NCBI GenBank assembly: GCA_029448655.1
Contig: JACCLO010000011.1
Span: forward strand, 3,188,852 to 3,252,851
Source: Wolfiporia cocos
Lineage: Eukaryota; Basidiomycota; Agaricomycetes; Polyporales; Phaeolaceae
Direction of reading: 5' to 3'
DNA: 64,000 nucleotides
The first letter of the stretch is position 1; the number at the start of each line of letters is the position of its first letter. The position numbers and the translations under genes were made by a program. The notes under the pieces are model-generated. The model was not told the origin of the DNA. It searched no databases and saw only the letters and a list, made by a program, of their open reading frames with translations. This document shows positions 43,516 to 57,363 of the stretch, in pieces.

Positions 43516-46500
43516 ATGAACCCGCTCTTCGGCGATGATCTCATCAGACGGCGCAAAGAGATCAACCTCGGCGGTACGCGTACCGCCGCCGGGTTCACCG
43601 ACATCCTGCACGACGTCAAGGCGCAGCGCACGCAACGCCAGGACCTCAAGCGCAGGCTCGATAGCGCGATGCGCATACAGACATGGTGGCGGGGCGTTGT
43701 TTACCGCCGGCTCCTGCGGGAGCACCTGCGGCGCACCTTCGCGGAAGATGTGGCCGGCATTAATGGACTGAGGTGCCTCATGCTTTTGGGAGGGGACGAG
43801 GCTATTATGGGAACATGGGCGCGGATGGTGGCTGGCGGCGCGCAGGGTGAGCATGAAACATTCGTTTTCAAAGACAACCCACAAGTGACAATGTCATGAC
43901 AAAGGGACAATCCTGCATGACGACCCAAGTTGGCGGTTTCTTCTCCGGAGAACGGCTCTCTTACTGCTGAGGTCCGTCAGCAACAGCCCAGAGTATGTTA
44001 TGTCTTCACCTAGAACGATCCTATACTAACTTTCGCAGATCTCAGAATGCATTGCCGTATCTCTCGGTGCTCTTAGCACTCCAATCCAATACTCCCAGCG
44101 CGTCAGAATATACGCGTTATCTGCTCCAGAACGGCTACTATGAGATGCTGGGAAGGGCGATTGTGAGCATTGTAAGTGTCCAATCGCACATGCGCTCTGA
44201 GCGGTCTGTCTGACGCGCATGGCTTGTAGCCCGTAGATACGAAGACGTCACCCAGCCTACCACCGCTTGTTTCGTTGATCACATTGCCGCTGTCAAAGCC
44301 TGACCTTTACAATCAATGTATACGAGATGTGTTGCTGCATATCCTCACAATTCCGCTACTCCCTAACCGCTTGCCATTACAAGCCTTGTCTGCCCTTTCG
44401 GCGGCACTCCCGCTGTCTTCATTACACCTACTTTCTCCATCGATAGCTGATATTGTCAACAACGGGCCTCTGTCAACAGCTGAGGCGAAGCTGCATCTCC
44501 TCGCAAACCTCGTCGCGTTCACCCCGCCGCGGTATTCGAAGCTGTCCGCGAATGCACTCAATGCGTACCTCGAGTTGACCACAGCTCTCATGGCTTCTCT
44601 TCCGACCAATGCGGTTGAGCCCCCCGAGCCGAATGTAGCAAATTCCAACATTGAGTGGGGAGACGATGAGGATTACGAGTACGAGACGCAGGTGTCGGTC
44701 GTGTCCTCGTTCGAGCCCGCGCCTGCGCCGCTCCCGCAGCTGGACAAGCGGACACGCACGCGTCTACAGACATATCCCTCCCCGCAACACCTGACCGTGC
44801 TGTTGGCAGCTGCCCGCCAGGCGTCGCAGCCAATCCTGATCGCTTTCTGCTCCACACTCACCACAATATGGGCGTCGCGGAAGGATAAGGTACTGACAGC
44901 GCTGGTCGCATACAATGGCGGCGGGATCATCCGCGAATTATATCGGCTCTACATCAGGAGCTCTCCACTCGGCCAGGACGACCAGCTATCACCGCTTACG
45001 GGTAGGTCCCTTGGATGATTTACGAACGTATGTAGCTCAAGACTGTATTATTAGCTCCCGGTAACAAAGCGGCGTGGCCCCCGATGCTGCTGCTGGTTGA
45101 CCTGTACACTCACAGTCTCCTCACGATGGCCGACGACGAGTTCTTCGGCAGTGGGAAGCTCGCGGGCGTTGCGCGGAATCCGCTGATGCTCGACGAGCTA
45201 ATCGTATTCTCCCGCCAGCTGCTAAACATTGCGTTCGCGCTCTACTGGCGCGAGTCGCCGACGAACGTGCAGGAGAACGGCGTGCCGGGGCTGACACCGG
45301 TAAAATGGGAGCACGTGCGAGACAAAGTGACCAAGCTTCTGCAGGCGATCCATGCGAGAGAGTGCGTCGAAGACCGAGTATGCCGTCACCTACGCAGCTG
45401 ACCGTGTGTGGCGTGCTAGCTCGAGGAGGCCGTTCACGCCGCCCGATCATTGGCTGATCACTTCTCAAGTCGACATGGTCTCCTTCGTCGACGTCGCAAT
45501 GTAAGTATCCTCGTGCGTCCACTTTACACGCTGATGACGCCACGTTCTTGCCAGCATGGAAGAGCGGGACCTCGTGCAGACCGACGGCGCGCGATCGCTG
45601 AGCAAACGCCAGCTCGCGTACGTCTCGCCGCGGCTCGGGGTGCTGAACAGCATCCCGTTCGCGATCCCGTTCGAGGTCCGTGTGTCCATCTTCCGGAGTT
45701 TCATCCAGAACGACAAGACGCGGAGAGGGGAGCTCGAATCGTATAGATGGTCGCGGAGGCCGATCTCCGTGCGGCGCGGCATGGTCGCCCAGGACGGGTT
45801 CAACAAGCTACAGGAGGCGGACCTGCACCGGCGGGTCGAGATCGAGTTTGTGGACCAGTTTGGCCAGCCCGAGTAAGCTCCGTATCTGGATGCGCTTGCG
45901 ACGTGCATCGCTCAGGTTGCTTTTCGCAGGGCGGGCATTGACGGCGGGGGAGTGTTCAAAGAGTTCCTTACATCGCTGTGTAAGGAGGTCTTCGACTCCG
46001 ATCGTGGTCTGTGGCTCGCGAACAAGAAGAACGAGCTTTATCCCAACCCGCATAGCTACGCTACCGAATGTCAGTAACCAATGATCGTAAGCATTTACGC
46101 TGCAGTAGTGCTGATATACCATCGACAGCTCATAGCCTGGAATGGTATCGATTCATCGGCCGCATCCTTGGAAAGGCTCTGTATGATGGTATCCTAATAG
46201 ATGTCGCTTTTGCGGGATTCTTCCTTGCAAAGGTGAGTGTTCGAGCGATCTATGCGCCAACTTGTCCGTAATACGCACGTCGACAGTGGTTGGGGAAACA
46301 AAGCTTCCTCGACGACCTCGCGTCACTGGATCCGGACTTGTACCAAGGCCTGATTTTCCTAAAGCACTACACGGGTGATCCCGAAGAGCTGTCCCTGAAT
46401 TTCACAGTTGCCGAAGAGGGTGTGTACACGTCATAGCATATGCTTTTTGTGAATCGCTCATTGTCGGTATAGAGTTTGGCGTAGCCAAGACGGTCGAACT

Positions 46501-47264
46501 CATTCCAAACGGGAGTAATATCCCCGTTTCCAGGGAGAACCGATTGCAGTATATTTATCTCGTGTCGCACTACCGCCTCAACAAGGAGATCAAGCGACAG
46601 AGCGAGGCATTCTTTGATGGACTTTCAACCATGATTGACCCGAAATGGCTTCGGTGAGTTGAATTTTTATCTACTGCGCTAAGCGTACTAACGAACTCGG
46701 GGTAGTATGTTCAACCAACAAGAGCTTCAAATTCTCCTCGGCGGAGTGAACGCTCCTGTCGATCTTGAAGATATGAGGAAACACACCGTTTACGGCGGAT
46801 TGTATAACGACCATCACCCCACAATCGAGAAGTTCTGGAAAGTGTGTGGACATGGTTATTTCCTACGATATGCCGCCGCAACTGTAATGATTCTATGCAG
46901 GTCGTCAATACGTTTGATCACGAACAACGACGGGCCCTTCTGCGGTTCGCTACCAGCTGTAGCCGTCCCCCATTGCTGTATGTAGTGCAGGTTACATCAT
47001 TCAATCGTGCTAACAGCCGCTTTTGCAGTGGCTTTGGGGAGCTGCGACCCAATTTCTCGATCCGGGACGCCGGCTCCGATGAAAATCGGCTTCCGACCGC
47101 TAGCACCTGCGTAAACCTGCTCAAGGTAAGCTGCAATCAATGATTACTCTCAAGCCGCCGTTGACATCGACACTTCTCAGCTCCCTCGATATGAAAATGA
47201 GCAGACACTCAGGAATAAACTGTTGCAAGCCATTACCTCTAATGCTGGTTTTGATCTGTCATGA
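43516..47264 (+). CDS. HECT-type E3 ubiquitin ligase, HUL5/UBE3C type
   Basis: This ubiquitin ligase resembles yeast Hul5 and animal UBE3C, proteasome-associated enzymes that extend ubiquitin chains. The N-terminus MNPLFGDDLIRRRKEINLGG and an IQ-like helix (AMRIQTWWRGVVYRRLLREH) are typical. A long helical middle follows (for example LPLSKPDLYNQCIRDVLLHI, and an acidic WGDDEDYEYE patch at about 44658-44690). The HECT region starts near 45560, with PFEVRVSIFRSFI-x-ND, GVFKEFL, LEWYRFIGRILGKALYDGI and YIYLVSHYRLNKEIKRQ. The catalytic cysteine lies in TCVNLLKLP at about 47108. The C-terminus ITSNAGFDLS fits the family's hydrophobic end. More than ten short introns interrupt it; the exons I followed stay in frame. 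Confidence 0.9.
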
Positions 47265-50131
47265 GTATCATAGTCTGGTAGATGAAATCATGTCCTTGAC
47301 CATTGTACGTACTTAGCAGCGATGTTGTAATACTAGGCGCATTGTAGATGCAAGATGTAGATCATACCGACAGAAGGTTATATGGACAGTTGAAATGACC
47401 TGCACGCTTAGGCGCCGAAGCAAGGGCAGCTCGTTGATGCTTTGAACGAGTCAATTTTGAGCATTACATGCGACCTCGTGACCTCCGACAATCCTACTGT
47501 TAAAGACACATGCCTGATAGTCACGGGCCCGAATTGCAATCGCTGCGCTGCCCACGGAAAACCTCCGCACTCGCCCTCTAATCTCATGATGTGCACATTT
47601 GCATAAAGGAGTCATCAGCATGACCATGGCCGAAAACAGAGTGCTCAGCGTATGGTGCCCAGCTGCCAGGGGAGATGAAATGTTCCACGGATATAGTAGG
47701 CGGGCCGAACGTTCGATCTGTGTAGGGACAACGTCATGTTATACATCGGCACTCCGATGTAGAGTCATTACCTAGGCACCTTGCAGACCTAGAGCAAGCG
47801 CACGGAACCTTCACTAGGGTATCGTTGTACTTCGTACAACGAGGGCGTACCTGCCGTACAGAAGGTGTAACGAGAACCTATGGCCAGGCACAATTGCCTG
47901 ATCATCGAGATAGAGATTGGGCAGGACCAGATAGACAAGCAGACACCCAGAGAGACCGCAGCAGGAAGTCGATAGGAGCTTACGACGATACATTCCAGCA
48001 GGATGAAGACAACCGATGGGTCGGCTCATCCCAAGCGCCGCAAATGATGCGGTTGATGAGCACAAATTTCGTGATTCAGCGACAGGTCCATTCAGGATAT
48101 TCCTCGAGCATTCGCAACAGATAACGGGAGACCCGAGTAGAGCTAGCGGACATAGAGAGGTCGTAGAGGACCCAGCCTGCGGCAGGAGAAGATCTTCTGC
48201 GGTCGCGATGATATTGTGGTGGGAATGGTTGATTTCGGATGAATAACGCTAGAACGATATGTCAAGTTGGTGGAAGGTAGATCTAGCCATCGTTCCGAGC
48301 TTTGCAGGGGTGGAGTGCAGGATTAATGCAGGCGAAGCCTTGCGAATCGTCCCAGGACCCTTGTGATTGGGCGGCAACAAGTAGGCATTGAGGTTGCCCG
48401 ATCTGACAGATGCGTGGCGAACTCTCTATACCCAGTGCTCCACGAGGCAACAGATGATCGAAGCTTACGTTGTAGAGAGCGTTATGCGGTCACGCTCTTG
48501 TGCCACAATTTCGAAAAATACATGAGAGCGCGAAATTGAAATCTTGTGTTCAGCTGGGAACTTAGCCCTCTAGTAGATGGACTCAGATTCTCGGGGAAAG
48601 TGATCAGAGACAAAATCCTCGTGGGGGCATACAGTATACGAGAAGTTGCGGGAGCGAATTACGGTCTCACCTACCCCTGCGCTGAGAGAATTTGTTGCTC
48701 CACAATTTGTCAGTTGGTTACAAGGTGCCGGGCGGGTGTTGACATACGGGCTTCGAGCTTTGGCCGATGAACAGTGATCATTCCGTCTAGACTAACCGGA
48801 GGCCACGAGTTCAGCAATATCATCATGTGAGCTGGGTAAGATTCATATGCACTCACGTAAGTGAGCGATGCAGAAGCACCGGGTGAACTATGTTCAATCG
48901 TATATGCAATCGACCCCGCGCAATGTGCCTTACAGGACCAGAAGGAAAGCACCGATATCCGCTTGTCAATTGCGCGCCACCAGTACAGTCTACGAGAAGA
49001 TAGCAAAGCTATCGCAGCCGTTTCAAGAGCTAGAATTAGCAACCGTTGTTACGGAGGGACAATTACGCTGATGAGAGAACAGCTCAGCAATCTGAAAGAA
49101 GATCAAATCGCCTACGCAAAATGTCCAGAGTAGATCAGGATTATTCACAGCTGGCGGCCTAGGGGTTGAATGGCCATAGTTCCGAGCAGCTGGTGAGCTC
49201 AGCCAGCTGTTAGCCTCGAGGCATCCCGTCATAGTATGGCGAAGCCTGGGCGACAGTCAGTGGGAAGGCGTGCTTTCCCATGGTGCTTGGGCTGCCTCGT
49301 CTGGAGAAATCAAGCTACGCGAGTTGACGATGCTGCATACCTAGATTATTACCGCATGGGCACTACAGTGACACGGAGTAAGTCAGACACCTGCTCGAGC
49401 ATGAGGACGCAAGGTTAGAGCAGCAGATGGATTTCCTCTTGATGTTCCGCTAGGTCTCCTCGGCTCACGATAACTGCCTCGAGGTTGATCGACCCGTAAG
49501 GAATATGATTTTTCATAGACCTCGTCTGTTGCTTACCTTGTAAAGCATAAAACGGCCATGCTGTCGCGGGCTCACGTAGGACAACAGCGATGTCACAGGC
49601 GCCTCTCGGCCACATCACAAACACATGGCGGAGGCGAACCGATATGGAAGCTCAGTAAGAACAAGTTCGGGAAGTCTTACGTTCACGAGCGTGACGCCCT
49701 TCGCCAGAAGATCAAGATCATATCGCAGCCCATCTTGGCGCCATTGGTCGGGTCTCGACCAGCAGAAAATTGGGGAAGGACATTTACATATCTGCGTGAC
49801 GAGCTGCGAGGATGTTCCGCTTTCATTCCGGCGGTAGGCGACAAAGCGACCCCAGGCCGCCTTTGGTAAGCCGTACCCGCTAGCAGCTAGAATGGCAAAG
49901 CATCTTCGGCCCAGCGATCAGACGAAGGGCCCACGCGGCTTACATGCTATGACGACGGTCTTCGCAGATCGTTGGCTGGCTGGCTCATATCTCGCACCGC
50001 GGGCATCCGACAATTTCAAAGACTTGGACAAGTGAAACAGATTACAGGCTTCGACCACTGACGTACAAGATCATCGCCGAAAGATTGCGCCAGGGAAATA
50101 ACACATTCTATTGCGATACTATGTTCCCCAC
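47265..50131. other. gene-poor spacer
   Basis: About 2.9 kb contain only short open frames on both strands (the longest is the 110-codon minus frame at 48710-49042) without motifs I recognise or a consistent exon series. It lies between the converging ends of the HECT ligase and the agmatinase-family gene. Confidence 0.4.
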
Positions 50132-51713
50132 TCAATGAGCTGGAACCTTACCTAAGGGCGTCTTAGCCATGACGCTCAAGACCTCATACAAAACCTTGAG
50201 AATTTGTTATGAGCCGTGAGTTCATAATCAGTGGCGAGAGCGGGTGACTCACGTCCGCAGCAGCCATGGTAGTTAGCTCGGCATTGGTGTCGTAAGCAGG
50301 CGCGACCTCGACGATGTCAGCGGATACGATGTGCAAACCGTCCAGACCTCTGAGGATGGTGCGCAGTTCACGTGTGGACCAGCCACCGGTTTCAGGAGTA
50401 CCAGTCGCGGGCGCAAACGCGGGATCAATGGAGTCGATCTAATACAATGTACACTCATGATCAGTCAGTCAATACAACAACGTCCCTGAAGCGATACGCA
50501 CGTCGATAGACAGATACACGGGCTTGTCGCCCACGGTCTCACGGATCTTTTTGATGATTCCAGCCGTTCCTGCCGTTCAGGTAACGTGAGTGAGGTCGTT
50601 ATTCCAAAAGCAGCGGGTAACGTGCCTATGGTATCAATTTCGCGGGCTTCGATACGTTGGAATCCAGACGCATCATCGTTGGCGTAATCCGCCGGACCGG
50701 ACAACGTGGTTCGGATGGCGCCGTGCTAGAAGCCAGAACATCAACTAGGATCGGGAGTTGGGACAGAAATGGAGCAAAAACGGAAGGCCTGGACATAAAG
50801 TAAATGATACTTGCGATGGAGGATCCGTTCTTGATCAAGCCTTCCTGGCTCGCCCAGTAGAAGTAAGTGCCGTGATTGATCGCCGCCTGTTCCGAGGGGG
50901 CGCCACCGAATACTTGAGGCTTCCAGGTGTCCAGATGACTGTCGAAGTGGATGACCGAGATCGCACCGTAAGCACTGTAGATAGACCGTAGGAGCGGGAG
51001 AACAATCGTATGGTCGCCGCCGAGAGTAATGATGCGTGGATGGTACTTCCCATCAGCAGAAATGGGCTGCAGCGGTAGACCAGTAGCCGAGTCATTGCCT
51101 AGCGGCGAGAAGGTGGGTCGATGCAACAACGCTTTATGTCCGTCTTCAATCTGCTGAATCGCGTACTTGTTGTCATAAGGGGTTACGGGAATGTCTCCGC
51201 AGTCCACAATTTTGAGTCCAGACAGGAAGGGATTCACTTCAAGTGGGACGTTGTAGCCCCCGTACAGCGTGAGGCGACGCGAACCTGCTCGAATCCCCGC
51301 GGGTCCGAATCGAGCACCCGGGCGGTATGATGTACCGGTGTCCTGTAAAAATAGCAGATTCGACCATGTCCATGTGCTGTCTCCACAGAATGATGGTACG
51401 TACGAAAGGCGCTCCGATGAAAGCGACATCAAAAGCGACATTTTTGTCCTTACCGAGGCACTGGACCCACGGAAGCTTGGCAAAGGTAGTGATACCGGAG
51501 AATATGGAGTCTGCGGTCACTGTAGGAGCTGATATTAGCAAAGACTCGTTATAGAAGGAGGCTGACCAAACCTTCGTTGTCGCCGGGGTACGTAGCTTGG
51601 TAGGGAAACCGCACATAGTCGAGAGGCATCTGCATGTCATCGTCATAGCCTTCATGTGCGATGACAGCGGCAGACAATAATAGCAGGGCAGACAGTCTCG
51701 TGAAGGGTAGCAT
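50132..51713 (-). CDS. agmatinase/ureohydrolase-family protein with signal peptide
   Basis: This is a Mn-dependent ureohydrolase of the agmatinase type, which cleaves guanidino compounds to urea and an amine. The start [19 protein letters not shown] is a clear signal peptide, pointing to secretion or an endomembrane location. Family blocks are [30 protein letters not shown], the first metal-ligand motif [12 protein letters not shown], and HFDSHLDTW (DxHxD). After splicing, [13 protein letters not shown] and [14 protein letters not shown] supply the last ligand pair and the substrate loop. The C-terminal exons give [21 protein letters not shown] and [20 protein letters not shown]. All metal ligands are present. 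About seven introns are inferred. It is divergent from the MATE gene with 536 bases between starts. Confidence 0.92.
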
Positions 51714-52249
51714 GTCGAACTAGAAGTGGTGGGTAGTAGCGGGCGCAGCCTGCAGAGCCTGAGCAAAAGTGCAGCCTTTATTCAATTCCAGAGCAACGAG
51801 GCTTGGGTGAACTGAGAAGGACGCTGGAGATAACGCATGTTTCGCCCCATGACCGGTGACACCACTGCATGTGAGGCGCTATCGTGAACAGATTGGGAAA
51901 ACATACATGCAAACGGAAGCGTTACGGTATCGACCTTCCGAACCGTATGGGAGGCCGGAGGCCTTATCACTAATGCGGATAATTGATTCGAGAAGCTCGC
52001 GCTGCTATTGCATCCAATACGAGACATACATGGCTTCCAAGAGAAAATCGATGGAGTCAGACGCGCACGTCAGGCACTTGGAGGACGCGCAAAACTAACG
52101 AGGGTGGCCTGTATGGACTTGGGTGCGCTATGTCATGGATTAGATTGGATCAGGACTGGACGAGGCAGAACACGAGCCCGGCGGACTAGAAAAGAGGAGT
52201 ACTCGACGTGAGGAGTTTCGGAATCGCAGAACCCTGCCCTCCTCCGAAG

Positions 52250-54381
52250 ATGAGTCCTGCATCGGAACTGCACACTCCCCACGAAACACAGCCACTGCTA
52301 GCGAGATTCGCGAACGAGGAGGGACCGTCCTCGTCGTCGAACAACTCTACGCTATTTGGCGATTCGCCCTCTCTCTCCGCCACCGACCTGCCAGATGCGG
52401 CAAGTGCGTCCCTCGCCCTCGGTCCTCTCTTCGCGTCTCTCCTCGCAGACTCCGTCCCCGGTGAGCGCGCTCGCCTGCTCACTTATTCCTGCGACTCAAC
52501 AAAACTCGCAGTAATCTTATCGTATGTATTACAGAACTCGATACAGGCGGTGTCCGTACTCGTCGCCGGACGGCTTGGGCCAGACGAGTTGTCCGCAGCT
52601 GCCTTCGCCATGATGCTGGCGATGGTAGGTGAGTGAGATCCCCGCTGTCGAACGCCAATCTCCTTTTCAGAAATTGATTGTCTCCTAACTAGGATGGTGT
52701 GTTGCTCTCGGGGGAACGACCGCCCTGGACACGTTAGGCTCTCAGGCCTTCACTGGCGGCGACCGTCCCTCGGTCTCCATCCATCTGCAGCGCTGCCTGG
52801 TGCTTCTTTGGCTGCTCTTCATCCCCGTGGCATGTCTCTGGGCCTACATCGAGCCTGTACTTCTTGCACTTGGGCAGGAAGAGCGCCTGAGCAGTGATGT
52901 GCAGCAATTTCTAAGGGTGCTGATAATCGGTGCTCCTGGCTACATTGGCTTCGAAAGCGTCAAGAAATACATGCAGTGCCAAGGTATGTTTTGACGTACA
53001 GACATGGGTCTCGGGAGTGCTCAATGATGTCAGGCATCATGCGAGCGTCTACCTATGTCCTCCTGATCGTTGCGCCTGTGAATTTGGCGCTGAATATTTT
53101 TTTCGTCCACTATACATCGCTCGGCTTGCTCGGATCACCGACTGCTATCTCGATAACTTACTGGCTCTGCTTCTTGCTCCTTATACTCTATGCGTCCCTC
53201 TCACCCACACATCGGCGCAACGAGACTTGGGCCGGACTGCACCCGACTACTGTATTCGACATGTGGAGCTGTGCCTACTTCCTCAAGCTTGCGGTCCCCG
53301 GAATTCTTATGGTAGGGACAGAATGGTATGTCAGCTGAGACGTACCACCCCATTGGTGACTCTGTCCGATTAACTATGTATTGGCAGGGCTGCCTTTGAA
53401 ATTGTCGCGCTAGCAGCCGGACGATTGGGTCCCCTACCCCTCGCCGCACAGTCGGTGATAATGACCACTGATCAAAGTTCGTCTTCATGCGGGCCTGTCC
53501 GCAGATTTGCAATGCTGATCTATTCGCTAGTTCTTAATACAATTTCATTTGGAATAAGTGAGCGTTATTTCCATCACTGAACCCGAGGGATGCTATTCGA
53601 TCCTGAAAAAAATAGGCGTGGCTGCATCTACCCGGGTCGGAAACCTTATCGGTGCCCGTGCTGCGGATGCCGCAAAGAGAGCCAGTCACGCCTCAGCATT
53701 CTTGAGCGTAGTGGCGGGTTCGATTGTCATGACTGTCATGCTCGCAACGAAGAATGTAGGTAATCGCGTCGTTTTGGCAGGCAGATCCTGAGCAGCTCCC
53801 ATCAGGTGTTTGGATATCTCTTTAGCGATGACGAAGCGGTGGTGCGACTTGTCAGCAAGGTGATGCCCTTTGTAGCTTCTTTCCAGGTACGCTTCTATGA
53901 TTTACGAACGTTGCGAAATTCTCATGATTTTCGCTCGCAGATTGCGGACGGTCTAGCAGGCGCTTCTGGAGGTGTACTCCGAGGCCAGGGTACGTGGCGC
54001 ACCTGTCACTTGAGACATGTCAAAGACACGAGCCGAACACATGATGTACAGGCCGCCAACACCTGGGAGCGATGTTCAACCTCGTGGCGTACTATGTGAT
54101 CGCGCTGCCGTTGGGCATAACCCTCGCGTTCCTCCCGCGTACGCACCTCGGTTTGCAAGGCCTGTGGTTGGGTGAGTTGGGCGTCCGCTACGTCATGCAC
54201 CATGATTGAGCGCCTCGGCTGCGCGCGTGATACAGGTCAGGTCGTGGCACTATTCATCGTCGGGCTCGGCGAGTACTCCGTGGTATGGCTAGGCACAGAC
54301 TGGGACAAGGAAGTCCAGCGCGGCGTTGAGCGGAACCGAGAGGAAGCAAAACGACGCCGCATGCACGAAGTCACTGATTAA
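52250..54381 (+). CDS. MATE-family multidrug/toxin extrusion transporter
   Basis: This is a polytopic efflux transporter of the MATE family (cation-coupled antiport of organic compounds). ATG 52250 gives [18 protein letters not shown] and a Ser-rich cytosolic N-terminus. The helices include [20 protein letters not shown], the conserved [19 protein letters not shown], and [19 protein letters not shown]. Next are [54 protein letters not shown] and [20 protein letters not shown]. The second half has [45 protein letters not shown] and [17 protein letters not shown] basic tail ends RRRMHEVTD. About ten introns are implied. A possible weak point is the segment 53480-53610, where splice sites are hard to place. 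A decayed copy follows downstream. Confidence 0.88.
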
Positions 54382-55504
54382 TTGCAGAAGTGCCTGCGCT
54401 GCGCAACATATTGGCCACGAAGAAGACTTGAGCACATCACGCAAGGAGCAGACATGCAACTCAACTATATGCTCCGCCTGACTCAACGTCATATGTATGG
54501 ATTTAATGCTTGCGTACACATACACTCAATAACAGTCGATCTCATGACCCCAACGCGAGGACCCTTGTCGCACTCCGTGAATTTGCGTGCAAACTATTTG
54601 GCACACCCTGAGCCCGCTTTTGACTAGTTCTCAACACATACCTCTGTCGAGCAATCGGGCGGTAGGTTTCTCTAGCTATCGGCCGCGCTCGATTGTACGT
54701 GAACGAATTGTGTGAACCTATCTTTACGGCAGCGAGCGCGCTATCAAATCCGAAGTCTTCGGCCGCCGGAAGCGTTCAAGCTTCGACTAGGCAATGTTTG
54801 GTAACCGCGCGCTCTCGTGCTCTACTACTTCCTGTGTTCGCTGCTCCAAGCCGAGTCTGAGAAGGCTTGATGGACGAATCATCCGTGATTTGAGGTAAGC
54901 GACTGGGCGACTTAACGTTATGCCCCCGTCCCATACGCATGGCCGCTCGCATTCGTTGCGGAAGGGTCCCTGTTTTGTTATCTGATCCCGATCATGGAAT
55001 ATTGTGCGCGATTCAACATCCAAAGGCGCATTTTGGCGCGTAGACACGCAGGTAAATTTCGGCGCCCAATAATGTGAGCTAAGCTAGCTAGCTATCTCTC
55101 AATCGTCGTCAACAAGTATAGGTCATACGGCGTGAGCCCTGGACGCTCTATTGCCGACGGGATAGCTTGCATGATCGCTACACTCCTGGTTGTATCTAAC
55201 ACCCGACCCCGTTCCGGATGGTTTCGTTACCGGCGTCTGCGATTAGCTCTGATTTCAGTCATAGCCAATGCCTGGTCGCACGGATGCCTAGGCTCATTGT
55301 GGTTGTTTTGGGCCTCTTCAATCGCTAGATGCGGCAAAAAGCTCAATATAGTCTACAGAACAAGAGGAGGGTGAGCGGCGGATGATGTAGCAGCGTCTAT
55401 CTCGTTCCTTCAAGCACTAAACAGTGGCAAGTAATGTGCTCCAGGACGGACGGAGCGATTGCCAACCGCTTTTGGCTGTAGATAGCGCAACAATCTCTGA
55501 ATCA
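54382..55504. other. spacer between MATE gene and MATE relic
   Basis: No supported gene. The stretch includes a GCTAGCTAGCTA run near 55081-55093 and only short open frames. Confidence 0.4.
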
Positions 55505-57363
55505 TATTCCCAATAGAAACAACACGCTCGCATTTGGCGTACAACTCCTGTCCCTCCTGATAGACTCCATTCCTGGTACGTGAGTCTTGACTAGGTTATG
55601 TCTAGTACTAAACTTTCTTCCGGCAGTCACGCTCTCGTACATTCTGCAGAACTCTATCCAAAAAGTGTCAATTCTAGCCGTCACGCGTCTTGGACCCCAT
55701 GAGCTATCCGTAGCCGCTTTCTCGTTCATGTTGGCAATGGTTGGTGCGCGCAGTATCTGCTGACCTTGGATGTAACGTAAGGCTGACGTTACGAATAGGA
55801 TCGTGCGTTGCGCTAGGGGGAACAATCGCACCTGACACTCAGGGTCCCAAACCTTTACAGGCGGTGATCGTGCGGCACTTTCTGTCCATGCCAACTGTGC
55901 CTCGTTCTGCTATGGACAAAATATATTCCGGACAGATTTCTGTGGGCATACATAACCCCTGCACCGCGCGCTTTGCGACAGGAGGAACAATCGAGCTGTT
56001 ATATACAGAATATTTTGGCCGTCTTGATATTGAGGGCACTGGGGTATATTACATTCGAGAGCATGGAGGAATATTTGCAGAAATACTTGCAACGCCAAGG
56101 TCGGTTCCCATTGTTGCGCCGTTAATTTGGGCGCTCATGAAATCATGCAGGGAGAATGCGAGCGTGCACATATGCTCTTAATCTTGTTGCGCTCATCAAT
56201 CTGGAGACAAACATTTACTTCATACACCATACCTCCTTCGACCTGATTGGATCACCGGCAGCCACCTCAGACACCTTCTGGCTATGATTATTTTTCTGCC
56301 TCTCTTCCGCTCATCGCCGGGATGGCACATGGGCTGGAATTCATTTCAGCACAGTTGCATGTTTGAGAAGCTGCCTGGACTGCCTCAAGCTCGCAATTCC
56401 TGGCATCTTCATGGTGAGAGTAGAACGGTTCGGGCGGGACATGCTTCCTTGTAATTCTTCTATCTGATCATATCTGATATAGGGCTGCTTTCGAGATCGT
56501 TGTCTTGACCGCGGGACAGCTGGGATCACTGCCTCTTGAAGCACAATAGGAGTTAACGACAGCCGACCAGAGTCTGTTACTCAACAACCACTTTGAAGTG
56601 ATATTAATCTCAGTGATCCCCAGTACTCAGCACAATCCCGTTCGGCATCTGTGGGTTTCATTGGTAACAACTAAGCACGGGCACTGATTTAATTGACGAT
56701 GCCTTTGTAGGCGTGGCTGTTGATGATATTATTGGAGCCCGGGCAGTGCGCACAGCGAGGCAAGCCAGCCATGCTTCTGCTTTGCTCAGCTTTGTGGTCG
56801 GACTTGTCACATTAATGGCAGCATATAATGCGCGATTCGACCATTCAACACGTTGACAACAACTTCGCTCTCCTTCTAGGCGTTTGGTCGCCTGTCCCGC
56901 CACGAAGATGTTGCGATCGCTCTTGTCAACAGGGTCATGCCGGAGCTGCCTCGTTTGAGATACACCTTCACGTATCACAACAGATGAGCGTCGCGAACAC
57001 AGCACTCCTAGATTTGGGACGGTCTTGCCGGATCTTGTAGCGATGTTCTCCGTGGCCAAGGTTGCCTCACCCGCGATGTTATTGCGATCGTGCATTGATA
57101 TTCTCTTACATGCCGTCAGCCCCTGTAGGCACCACTCTTGTATTCCACCTTCGGATAAACTTCGGACCACAGGGTCTGTGGATAGGTTTGCAACTCCCCT
57201 TAACTACCTACGTCCGTCCATTGATCTTCGTTGCCTAGGGCAGGTAGCCTCAAGGAGTATGCTATAGTCTAGCTGAGCACGGACTTGGATATAGAAGTGC
57301 TGCTCAGCATTGCACGAAACGAGGAAGAGCCGAAGCGTCAGCGAATCCACGAGGGATTGGAGT
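55505..57363 (+). pseudogene. decayed tandem copy of the MATE transporter
   Basis: The plus strand repeats the order of the MATE gene with many stops and frame changes. Recognisable pieces are LSYILQNSIQKVSILAVTRL followed by GPHELSVAAFSFMLAMV (about 55630-55745), VALGGTIAPDTQGP (about 55807-55850), HHTSFDLIGSPAATSDTFWL (about 56230-56285) and RRDGTWAGIHF. Later pieces are LKLAIPGIFMV, FEIVVLTAGQLGSLPLEAQ (about 56485-56547), ARTARQASHAS-like sequence near 56755, and a tail matching the [12 protein letters not shown] end (about 57310-57360). Every region of the parent is represented, so it was once a full-length duplicate. In-frame stops (for example TAG after LEAQ near 56550) and lost splice sites rule out a working product. 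Confidence 0.78.
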
